A model generated the notes under the pieces. That model was not told the origin of the DNA. It saw nothing but the letters and a program-made list of their open reading frames with translations, and did no database searches. From Clostridiales bacterium (lineage in GTDB: Bacteria > Bacillota > Clostridia > Christensenellales > CAG-138), in assembly GCA_019416935.1 (NCBI GenBank), contig DXWI01000001.1:130814-194813 (forward strand): a stretch of 64,000 bases of DNA, in the 5' to 3' direction. Each line of letters opens with the position of its first letter. Within the stretch, counting starts at the first letter, position 1. The translations under genes were made by a program, and so were the position numbers. This document shows positions 26,742 through 33,474 of this stretch, one piece after another.

Positions 26742-27084
26742 GAGCACCCGCGCCGTGCGGCGCCGGAAGGCGGCCAAAACCGGCGTGCCCACCGCCGTCT
26801 CCGGAAGATACTTCTCCGTTCCGCTGTTTTTCGCGCGGGCGGCAGACGATTTGCGGCCGGGCGGCATGCGGGGTTTTGTATCGCTGCCGGCGGATGCAAA
26901 AAACGGCGTTATTTGTCTTTTGCGCCATTTCGATTTTCTTCGATCGGGAATCGACAATCTGTTTGAAAAACTCCCCCTACCGGCGCGATTCTCCGCTTGC
27001 TACAATTTGCTTATACAAAAACCGCCGCGGTTTGACCGCGGACAGGCCAGTAACAAAACGAATTTTAAGGGGGGTACACGATTT
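26742..27084 (+). promoter_or_regulatory. Upstream region of spo0A with a candidate Spo0A box
   Basis: No gene is seen in this gap. ATCGACAA at 26950-26957 matches the Spo0A box (TTCGNCAA) at seven of eight positions. CGGGAAT and TTTGAAAA around it are a loose fit to a sigma-H promoter. TACAAT at 27001 could be a vegetative -10. A CCGCGG...CCGCGG hairpin lies in the leader, and AAGGGGGG precedes the ATG. The regulatory reading is tentative. Confidence 0.4.
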
Positions 27085-27909
27085 ATGGCAGACTATCGGG
27101 TTTTGATCGTTGACGACAATACGGGCTATTTGGAGAATATGCACGGGTATTTTGCGGCCAAGGAGGAGATCGGCGCGGCCGATACCGCTGCCGACGGCCG
27201 CGAGGCGCTCGAAAAGCTGCGCACCGGCCGGTATGATATCCTGATCCTCGATCTCATCATGCCGCACATCGACGGGCTCGGCGTGCTCGAGCAGCTCAAG
27301 CTCGTCTGTCCGCAGAGCGCGCCCGCGGTCATCATCGTGTCCGCGATGCGCAACGAATCCATGGTGCGCCGCTGCTGCGCCCTCGGCGCGCGCTATTTCA
27401 TGATCAAGCCGGTGGAACCGGAGGCCGTGTTCCGCCGTGCGCTCGAGGCGGTGCAGGGGGAGAGCGCGCAGGGCGGCGTGATGAGCTATGCCCAGCCGCC
27501 GCGTTCGCTCGATGAAAAGATCACCTCGGTGTTCCTCGTGGCGGGCATCCCGGCGCACATCAAGGGCTATCACTATCTGCGCGAGGGCATCCGCATGGTG
27601 TATTACAACCCGCAGATGATCAACCGCATCACCAAGGAGCTGTACCCCGGCATCGCCAAGCGCTTCGGCACGAGCGCGAGCAAGGTCGAGCGCGCCATCC
27701 GCCATGCGATCGAGGTCGCGTGGACGCGCGGCAAGATCGAAAACCTCAACGCTTTGTTCGGGCTGAACGTCTACGGCAAGAACGACAAGCCCACCAACGG
27801 CGAGTTCATCGCCCTCGTGGCGGACAAGCTGCTCATGGAGGACCAGAGCCGATCCACGCCGGACGCGCGGCGGGAGGAGACGCTCTCCACCGCCATCCGC
27901 ACCGCGTGA
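27085..27909 (+). CDS. spo0A: Sporulation transcription factor Spo0A
   Basis: A 274-residue response regulator, the master switch for entry into sporulation. The receiver domain has D10-D11, phospho-acceptor D56 (DILILDLIMP), the conserved Ser/Thr in IIVSAM and K in FMIKPVEP. The C-terminal effector domain is unmistakable: HIKGYHYLREGIRMVYY, LYPGIAKRFGTSASKVERAIRHAIEVAWTRG and FGLNVYGKNDKPTNGEFIAL. The start is ATG 27085 with AAGGGGGG. spoIVB, the usual upstream neighbour, is absent. Part of its 3' end is repeated just downstream. Confidence 0.97.
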   Translation: MADYRVLIVDDNTGYLENMHGYFAAKEEIGAADTAADGREALEKLRTGRYDILILDLIMPHIDGLGVLEQLKLVCPQSAPAVIIVSAMRNESMVRRCCALGARYFMIKPVEPEAVFRRALEAVQGESAQGGVMSYAQPPRSLDEKITSVFLVAGIPAHIKGYHYLREGIRMVYYNPQMINRITKELYPGIAKRFGTSASKVERAIRHAIEVAWTRGKIENLNALFGLNVYGKNDKPTNGEFIALVADKLLMEDQSRSTPDARREETLSTAIRTA

Positions 27910-28257
27910 GGCGCGGCCCTAGGATGAATCTGAACGGCCTTTTTTCGGCTTCTCTCCACCGTCATCCGCACTGTGTGAGGCGCGGGCGCGGCCGACCAAC
28001 GCCGTAGAGGGCGAAGCAAAAAGTTGGGAATTGCACGGCAACGGGTTTTGTCTTTCGGCGCGATGCACTGCGGTGTACCGTCCGCATCGCGTACACGCAG
28101 CAGGGTTTTCACCGTACCGGTCTTGATTTCGATGCGACGCATCTTCCCACCGCCGCAGGAACGGCGCCCGGGCCTGTCCGCAACAGGTTCCAGCCCCTGC
28201 ATGACCCTCATCCCAGCAAAAGCGGCGCTCTTTGGAGCGCCGCTTTTGTTTCCATGT
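27910..28257. other. Spacer after spo0A containing a repeat of the spo0A 3' end
   Basis: No gene is seen. About 40 bp at 27949-27987 (CTCTCCACCGTCATCCGCAC...) repeat the last codons of spo0A at 27882-27918 with a few changes. The rest is GC-rich with no recognisable motif until the bidirectional terminator at 28222. Confidence 0.6.
28222..28243. terminator. Bidirectional terminator
   Basis: A 9-bp stem (GCGGCGCTC and complement) with AAAA before and TTTT after. It can stop the leftward 48-residue gene and rightward read-through from spo0A. Confidence 0.88.
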
Positions 28258-28404
28258 TCAAGAATCTTCGTTATCCGGCAGTCTTTGCAGGGTTGAGACA
28301 ATGTTGTTGAGCAGTTCCGTTCTTTCAGAATTCTCTGCAATTGCTCGCGGCCGATTCAACCAATCGGACAGTGTTTTGATGAATGTGCGTTCAGTGGCTT
28401 GCAT
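28258..28404 (-). CDS. Small hypothetical protein, 48 residues
   Basis: The reading frame starts MQATERTFIKTLSDWLNRPR and ends TLQRLPDNEDS. It is soluble and helical, with lower GC content than neighbours. ATG 28404 has AAAGGA about ten bases upstream, and the stop lies 15 bp before a strong terminator with matching polarity. Those two signals, rather than any homology, support it being a gene. I do not recognise a family. It lies between spo0A and the DnaA-box cluster. Confidence 0.5.
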   Translation of the reverse strand: MQATERTFIKTLSDWLNRPRAIAENSERTELLNNIVSTLQRLPDNEDS

Positions 28405-28756
28405 TTGGCTTTGTCCTTTCTGCGCCGCTGTTGTCCTGCGGTACGCCTATATCGCAAATTTTTAGCCCGAAAATAGAACCGCCGCCAGAGAGATTCACAA
28501 ATCGTTGCTATCTCTCGTTTGAACAAGAACGCAAGAGCTGCTTGCCAAATTGCCTGGGCCGCATAGGTATTCTTGCCATCAAACAGCTATAAAGCGCTTG
28601 GCGGTGGAATGGAGCGTTCATAAAAGCACCCCTTTTCCGTGCAGGTCGTCGCGGGCGGGGTGCATCCGCCCGCAAAACAGGGTTTGACAGTCTCCGCAGC
28701 CGAACCCCGATTTTTGCGGCCGGATTCGGCGGCAGCGCCGCGGCGTCCCCCGCCGT
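28405..28756. other. AT-richer non-coding stretch beside the DnaA-box cluster
   Basis: No supported gene. The part at 28430-28620 is clearly richer in A and T than the window average and could supply an unwinding region for the neighbouring DnaA boxes. A plus-strand frame (28383-28592) looks lipoprotein-like but has no ribosome site. Confidence 0.4.
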
Positions 28757-28863
28757 TGTGGAAAGCTGTGAAAGTTATACACACCAAAACAGCCCCAAAA
28801 ACAAAGGGATTGTGGAAAACGTAGTGGACAATGTGGATAACTTCGGGGTGAAACCGTGGATAA
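28757..28863. other. DnaA-box cluster, candidate chromosomal origin
   Basis: Five DnaA-type 9-mers within 107 bp: TGTGGAAAG (28757), TTATACACA (28775), TGTGGAAAA (28811), TGTGGATAA (28832, perfect consensus) and CGTGGATAA (28855). TTATACACA fits the TTWTNCACA consensus fully. The surrounding 650 bp carry no good gene, and gene direction switches here from mainly leftward to mainly rightward. noc, mnmG, rsmG and spo0A lie within 21 kb. dnaA and dnaN are not in the window, so this could also be a DnaA-titrating or regulatory site of murA. Confidence 0.55.
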
Positions 28864-29017
28864 TTGGCCTGCGCGGGCGCGATTGTTTACAACGTGTTCA
28901 TAAACGGCCAAAAACAGGAACACACCGCCTTCGCCTTCCGCACACTGTGTATTCCGCCATTCGATCCTGCAAGAATTTGATTTTCCCATCGAATCCGTAC
29001 CGGAGAGCCGCCGTGCC

Positions 29018-29046
29018 TTGACTTCATGGACAAATTCGGCTAAACT
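29018..29046 (+). promoter_or_regulatory. Promoter of murA
   Basis: TTGACT (29018-29023), exactly 17 nt, TAAACT (29041-29046). The -10 box ends only nine bases before the murA ATG, so the transcript should have a leader of about two to three bases. Confidence 0.8.
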
Positions 29047-29055
29047 GTCTCTGAT

Positions 29056-30333
29056 ATGCAGAAACAATGGTACACAATCGAAGGAGACCGCCGCCTTGAG
29101 GGCACGGTCACCATCAGCGGCGCGAAAAATGCGGCCGTTGCCATGATCCCCGCAGCGATCCTTGCGGGGGAGTGCTGCATACTCGAAAATTTGCCGCACA
29201 TCGAGGATGTGCGCACGCTCAAGACCATTCTCGAAGGGCTTGGCGCTACAGTCGATTTCACATCGGGCGACTGCATGCGCATCGACCCGACGATCACCAC
29301 CACCAAGGCCACGTTCCCGGCCGTCTCCACCATGCGCGCATCGTACTATCTGCTCGGCGCGCTGCTCGGCCGCTGCGGCGAGGTGGAGCTTGCGCTGCCC
29401 GGCGGCTGCGTGATCGGCCGTCGGCCCATCGACCAGCACATCAAGGGCATGCGCGCGCTCGGCGCGGAGGTGACGGTGAACGAGGAGACCCATACGCTCA
29501 CCGCGCATGCGGACAAGCTCGTGGGCGCGGAGATCTTTTTCGACCTCGTTTCCGTCGGCGCAACGATCAACGTCATGCTTGCCGCGTGCCGCGCCGAGGG
29601 ACAGACGGTGCTCTCCAACGTGGCCAAGGAGCCGCATGTGGTGGATATGGCGAACTTTCTGAACATGATGGGCGCATCGGTGCGCGGCGCCGGTACGGAC
29701 GTGATCCGCATCAACGGCCGGCCGAAGCTCCACGGCTGCGGGTACGCCGTGATTCCCGACCAGATCGAAACCGGCACGTTCATGATTGCCGCCGCCGCCA
29801 CGCGCGGGGACGTCGTGATCAAGAACGTCATCCCGACCCACATGGAGGCCATCTCCGCCAAGCTGATGGAGAGCGGCGCGCGCGTGATCGAGGGCGACGA
29901 CGGGCGCGATTTCTATCTGCGCGTCGTCATGAACGACCGTCCCCGCCCCGTCAACATCAAGACCATGGTATATCCGGGTTTCCCGACCGACCTGCAGCAG
30001 CCGATGATGGCGTACCTGACCACCGCGGCGGGCCAGTCCACGGTCACGGAAAACCTGTTTGAGGATCGGTTCAACCATGTGCGCGAGCTGCGCCGCATGG
30101 GCGCTTCCATCAGCCTGCGCGAGCAGGTGGCGCGCATCAAGGGCGTCAACCGCCTGCACGGCGCGGAGATCTATGCCAGCGACCTGCGCGCGGGCGCTGC
30201 GCTGATCGTGGCGGGCCTGATGGCAAACGGCACCACGCGCGTACACAACATCGGCTATATCGACCGCGGCTACGAGTATCTGGACAAGAAGTTCTGCGCG
30301 CTCGGCGCGTCGATCCGGCGCGACGGAAAGTAA
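29056..30333 (+). CDS. murA: UDP-N-acetylglucosamine 1-carboxyvinyltransferase
   Basis: A 425-residue EPSP-synthase-fold enzyme catalysing the first committed step of peptidoglycan synthesis, transfer of enolpyruvate from PEP to UDP-GlcNAc. Substrate-binding K24-N25 is in SGAKNAAVAMIPA. The catalytic-loop cysteine C118, the fosfomycin target, is in LPGGCVIGRRPIDQH. FFDLVSVGATINVMLAA and PGFPTDLQQPMMA are also conserved. ATG 29056 has no Shine-Dalgarno site, consistent with the near-leaderless promoter geometry. It is the first gene to the right of the DnaA-box cluster. Confidence 0.97.
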   Translation: MQKQWYTIEGDRRLEGTVTISGAKNAAVAMIPAAILAGECCILENLPHIEDVRTLKTILEGLGATVDFTSGDCMRIDPTITTTKATFPAVSTMRASYYLLGALLGRCGEVELALPGGCVIGRRPIDQHIKGMRALGAEVTVNEETHTLTAHADKLVGAEIFFDLVSVGATINVMLAACRAEGQTVLSNVAKEPHVVDMANFLNMMGASVRGAGTDVIRINGRPKLHGCGYAVIPDQIETGTFMIAAAATRGDVVIKNVIPTHMEAISAKLMESGARVIEGDDGRDFYLRVVMNDRPRPVNIKTMVYPGFPTDLQQPMMAYLTTAAGQSTVTENLFEDRFNHVRELRRMGASISLREQVARIKGVNRLHGAEIYASDLRAGAALIVAGLMANGTTRVHNIGYIDRGYEYLDKKFCALGASIRRDGK

Positions 30334-30429
30334 CGCCATACGGTACGATTCGGACGGGAAAAACCCCGTCTGTTTTTGTACATTCGCCGGCCATTCCATT
30401 TTTTTACAAACCACATATCGGAAAATCCG

Positions 30430-30458
30430 TTGCATGCTTTCGCACCAATCCTTATAAT
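30430..30458 (+). promoter_or_regulatory. Promoter of the phosphohexomutase gene
   Basis: TTGCAT (30430-30435), 17 nt, TATAAT (30453-30458), 60 bp ahead of the start codon. Confidence 0.85.
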
Positions 30459-30518
30459 AAGGATAGCGGGCCCGTTCGGCCGCACCGGAATATCCTGAAA
30501 AGGAGGATCGAACCATTC

Positions 30519-32255
30519 ATGTCAGCCTTGGATACCTATCGCGCGTGGTGTGCTTCGCCCGCGGTGGACGCGGCGACAAAGGCGGAGCTGGCCGCCATCA
30601 GAAACGATCGCGATGAGATCGAGGAGCGGTTTTACCGCACGCTGAAATTCGGCACGGCGGGGCTTCGCGGCATTCTGGGCGCGGGCACAAACCGTATGAA
30701 CGTCTATGTCGTGCGGCAGGCGACGCAGGGCCTCGCCGACTATCTCAAGTCCGTCGGCGGCGCTCTGGAGCGCGGCGTGTGCATCGCCTATGATTCGCGG
30801 CACGGCTCCGAGCAATTTGCCCGGGAAACGGCGGCGGTACTCGCGGCCAACGGCTTGCGCGTCTTCCTGTTCTCCCGGCTGCACGCGGTGCCGCAGCTCT
30901 CGTTTGCGGTGCAGCACCTCGGCTGTATGGCGGGCGTTGTCATCACCGCGAGCCATAACCCGGCCAACTACAACGGCTATAAGGTCTACTGGTCGCACGG
31001 CGGCCAGTGCGCGCCGGAACAGGCGGCGCGCATTCTGGACTGCATCAACGCCGTTCCCATGTTTTCCGAAACTATCTGCGATTTCGACGCAGCCGTTTCC
31101 GACGGGCGCATCCGGATGATCGGCGATGAGGAGGACGAGGCCTACTATGCCGCGAGCCTCTCCGTGCTGCCCTATCCCGAGCTGCTGCTGGAAAAGGGCG
31201 CGGCGCTCCCGATCGTCTATACGCCGCTCCACGGCTCCGGCAACCTGCCCGTGCGCGAGCTGCTCAGGCGGGCGGGCGTGACCAACGTTGCCGTCGTACC
31301 GGAGCAGGCGGAGCCGGACGGCGCGTTTCCGACCGTTTCCGCACCCAACCCCGAGGACCCGAACGCCTTCCGGCTGGCGTTTTCGCTGGCGGAGCGAACC
31401 GGCGCGCGCGTCGCGCTTGCGACCGACCCGGACGCGGACCGGCTGGGCGTGGCTGTGAAGCGTAACGACGGCGAATGGGCCGTGCTCACCGGCAACCAGA
31501 TCGGCTGCCTGCTGCTCGAGCACCTGCTCTCGGCGCACAGCGCAAAGGGTACGCTGCCGAAAAACGGTGCCGTCGTCAAATCGCTGGTCTCCACGCAGCT
31601 CGCGGACGCGATCGCCGCCCGCTACGGCGTGACCATGATCGACGTGCTCACGGGCTTTCGCTTCATCTCCGAGCAGATAGACCGCTTTGCCAGAGCCGGA
31701 GAAAAGACGTTTCTGTTCGGCTTCGAGGAGAGCTACGGCTTCCTCGCGGGCGGCTATTCGCGCGATAAGGACGCGATCCTGTCCGCGGTTCTCGCGGCGG
31801 AGATGTGCGTGTCGTACGCCGAGCGCGGCATGACGCTCTATGACGGTCTGCAGTCGCTCTACCGTACCTACGGTTATTATAAGGAACGCGTAGCCTCCTA
31901 TACGCTCGAGGGCAAGGCGGGCATGGAGCGCATCGCCGCCGCCATGCAGTCGCTGCGGTCCGATCCGATCCGCAGTCTTGCGGGGCTCGGCGTGCTATCC
32001 TGCGAGGACTATACGGCGGGCGTGAGGACCGGCGCCGACGGCGCGAGCGAGCCGCTGCTGCTGCCGAAAACCAACCTCATCCGCCTGCTGCTCGACGGCG
32101 GCGCATGGGTGGTCGTGCGTCCGTCGGGTACCGAGCCGAAGCTCAAGCTCTATATCGGCGACCGAGGCGAGAGCGAAGCGGCGGTCGACGCTCAGCTCGG
32201 CGCGCTGTACGCAGAAATCGACGCGCGGCTCAAAGCGGTTCTGTTTGCCGAATAA
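30519..32255 (+). CDS. Phospho-sugar mutase (phosphoglucomutase/phosphomannomutase family)
   Basis: A 578-residue alpha-D-phosphohexomutase, PgcA-like in length. KFGTAGLRGILGAG marks domain 1. The phosphoserine loop is TASHNPANYNGYK (about residue 146), the metal loop is DPDADRLG (about 305), the sugar-binding loop is FGFEESYGFL and the phosphate-binding loop is RPSGTEPKLKLY (about 533). It interconverts hexose 1- and 6-phosphates, probably glucose, for glycogen or cell-envelope precursors. ATG 30519 has AAGGAGG about 12 bases upstream. It has its own promoter and terminator, so it is monocistronic. Confidence 0.94.
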   Translation: MSALDTYRAWCASPAVDAATKAELAAIRNDRDEIEERFYRTLKFGTAGLRGILGAGTNRMNVYVVRQATQGLADYLKSVGGALERGVCIAYDSRHGSEQFARETAAVLAANGLRVFLFSRLHAVPQLSFAVQHLGCMAGVVITASHNPANYNGYKVYWSHGGQCAPEQAARILDCINAVPMFSETICDFDAAVSDGRIRMIGDEEDEAYYAASLSVLPYPELLLEKGAALPIVYTPLHGSGNLPVRELLRRAGVTNVAVVPEQAEPDGAFPTVSAPNPEDPNAFRLAFSLAERTGARVALATDPDADRLGVAVKRNDGEWAVLTGNQIGCLLLEHLLSAHSAKGTLPKNGAVVKSLVSTQLADAIAARYGVTMIDVLTGFRFISEQIDRFARAGEKTFLFGFEESYGFLAGGYSRDKDAILSAVLAAEMCVSYAERGMTLYDGLQSLYRTYGYYKERVASYTLEGKAGMERIAAAMQSLRSDPIRSLAGLGVLSCEDYTAGVRTGADGASEPLLLPKTNLIRLLLDGGAWVVVRPSGTEPKLKLYIGDRGESEAAVDAQLGALYAEIDARLKAVLFAE

Positions 32256-32280
32256 ACAACAAAACGGAAGGATACCAAAA

Positions 32281-32303
32281 GCCTGTCCAAGTCATGGACA
32301 GGC
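32281..32303 (+). terminator. Terminator of the phosphohexomutase gene
   Basis: A 9-bp stem (GCCTGTCCA and complement), 5-nt loop, followed by seven or more Ts. Confidence 0.95.
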
Positions 32304-32374
32304 TTTTTTTTGCAAAACAAAAGCCGGTATGAAAGCCGGTTTGTTCGCGAATACTACCGTTGAGGTGAATGAAC

Positions 32375-33112
32375 ATGGATGAAAACAAGCTTTTTGACAC
32401 GGAACCCAAAACCGGAAGCTTCATGAAAAAGCAGGGCTTCTATATCGTGCTCGCACTGTGCCTGCTGATCGTCGGCGCAGCGGTGGCGGTTACGGCCCTG
32501 CCGCAGCAGAACACGGACCCCACCCCGACCGACGCGGGCAGCCAGGCGGTCGAATCCCGCCAGTCGGACGACGACAAGCTGACCGTTCTGAAAACGCCGG
32601 TTCCGGCCGCAACGCCGACTCCGCCCGCAACGCCGACCCCGAGCACCGCTACGCCGGCACCCGCGCCGACGAGCACGCAGGCCGCAACGGGCAGCCGCCC
32701 GGCCCGCAAGGGCAGCGCGCCCGTGAAGGGCGAAATCCTGTGGAATTTTGCAATGGAGCAGCTGCTCTACTCGCGCACGCTCGATCAATGGACGACGCAC
32801 GCCGGCGTGGACATCGCGGCCGAGGTCGGCACCGAGGTCCTGGCGGTGTTCTCCGGAACGGTTGCGGCCGTTTATGAGGACGATGCGCTCGGTCAGGTGG
32901 TCACCATCGAGCATACGAACGGCCGGCTGAGCCTCTATGGCAATCTGGACGCGAGCGTTCCGGTGGAGGAGGGACAGAAGGTGAACGAGGGTGACGTGAT
33001 CGGACTCGTCGGCAGCACGGCCCTGTCCGAATGCGGCGAAGCGCCCCATCTGCACTTTGGGTTCTTTGTGGACGAGCGTCCCGTCGACCCGGCGGAGCAT
33101 TGCAGCTTCTAA
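32375..33112 (+). CDS. M23/LytM peptidase-domain protein, SpoIIQ-like
   Basis: A 245-residue single-pass membrane protein. I prefer ATG 32375 (MDENKLFDTEPK) because GAGGTG is then seven bases upstream; ATG 32369 would abut it. A short cytoplasmic N-terminus and a transmembrane helix (about residues 24-42) precede a Pro/Thr/Ala linker (TPTPPATPTPST) and a LytM domain. The LytM zinc-site residues are intact (THAGVDIAA and HLHFGFF). Size, topology and the ILWNFAMEQLLYSRTLDQW lead-in match clostridial SpoIIQ, which joins mother cell and forespore with SpoIIIAH. A general cell-wall hydrolase is the alternative. Confidence 0.8.
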   Translation: MDENKLFDTEPKTGSFMKKQGFYIVLALCLLIVGAAVAVTALPQQNTDPTPTDAGSQAVESRQSDDDKLTVLKTPVPAATPTPPATPTPSTATPAPAPTSTQAATGSRPARKGSAPVKGEILWNFAMEQLLYSRTLDQWTTHAGVDIAAEVGTEVLAVFSGTVAAVYEDDALGQVVTIEHTNGRLSLYGNLDASVPVEEGQKVNEGDVIGLVGSTALSECGEAPHLHFGFFVDERPVDPAEHCSF

Positions 33113-33154
33113 ACGGGAGCTTCTGACCGGTTCGGAGGGCAAGCGATCATCAAC

Positions 33155-33179
33155 GCAGCGCCCGCAAAGCGGGCGCTGC
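33155..33179 (+). terminator. Terminator of the SpoIIQ-like gene
   Basis: An 11-bp perfect stem (GCAGCGCCCGC and complement) with an AAA loop, 43 bp after the stop and directly before repeat element copy 2. There is little T-run. Confidence 0.65.
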
Positions 33180-33186
33180 CCAGTCT

Positions 33187-33376
33187 GTGAAAAAGGCAAC
33201 AGGCGAACCGCTCCGTCGGTTCGCGCACGAGCATTCAGCAGGAAGAACCATAAAATCCGTCAAAAGCAGCGACCCGTGCGGTGCTTTTGACACCTTTCTT
33301 GGAGGTTTGTTACATCAAACCTCCAAGCGTATCCCTGCCGAAGCGGAAGTCCCGTCAAAAAACTCTGTTTTTTGAC
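33187..33376 (+). mobile_element. Interspersed four-hairpin repeat element, copy 2 (190 bp)
   Basis: Forward orientation, ends GTGAAAAAG (one change from GTCAAAAAA) and TTTTTTGAC. Hairpin 1 is at 33203-33224 and hairpin 2 at 33259-33291 (GTCAAAAGCA with TGCTTTTGAC). Hairpin 3 is at 33298-33327 (CTTGGAGGTTTG with CAAACCTCCAAG, a compensated pair change relative to copy 5) and hairpin 4 at 33352-33378. The left flank is the gene's terminator; I see no matching copy on the right. Confidence 0.8.
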
Positions 33377-33454
33377 GGTCTACGCGGCGCTTCGGACGCT
33401 CTGTATGCAGCCATAGCCCGCCCCAAAATCCCTGAAAGCCGCTGATGGGCGCGA

Positions 33455-33473
33455 AAGGGCTTTGCAGGCCCTT
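33455..33473 (-). terminator. Hairpin after the 636-residue protein gene
   Basis: AAGGGC paired with GCCCTT around a 7-nt loop, immediately after the leftward stop codon, then TTTCGC. A short and weak terminator. Confidence 0.5.
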
Positions 33474-33474
33474 G

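Noticed and set aside
28383..28592. 69-residue plus-strand frame with a lipobox-like LLSCG
   Set aside because: No ribosome site, overlaps the start of the better-supported 48-residue gene, and the cysteine context is probably chance.
28618..30516. 632-residue minus-strand open frame across the DnaA-box region and murA
   Set aside because: Antisense to murA; the part beyond murA runs through non-coding DnaA boxes; biased composition.
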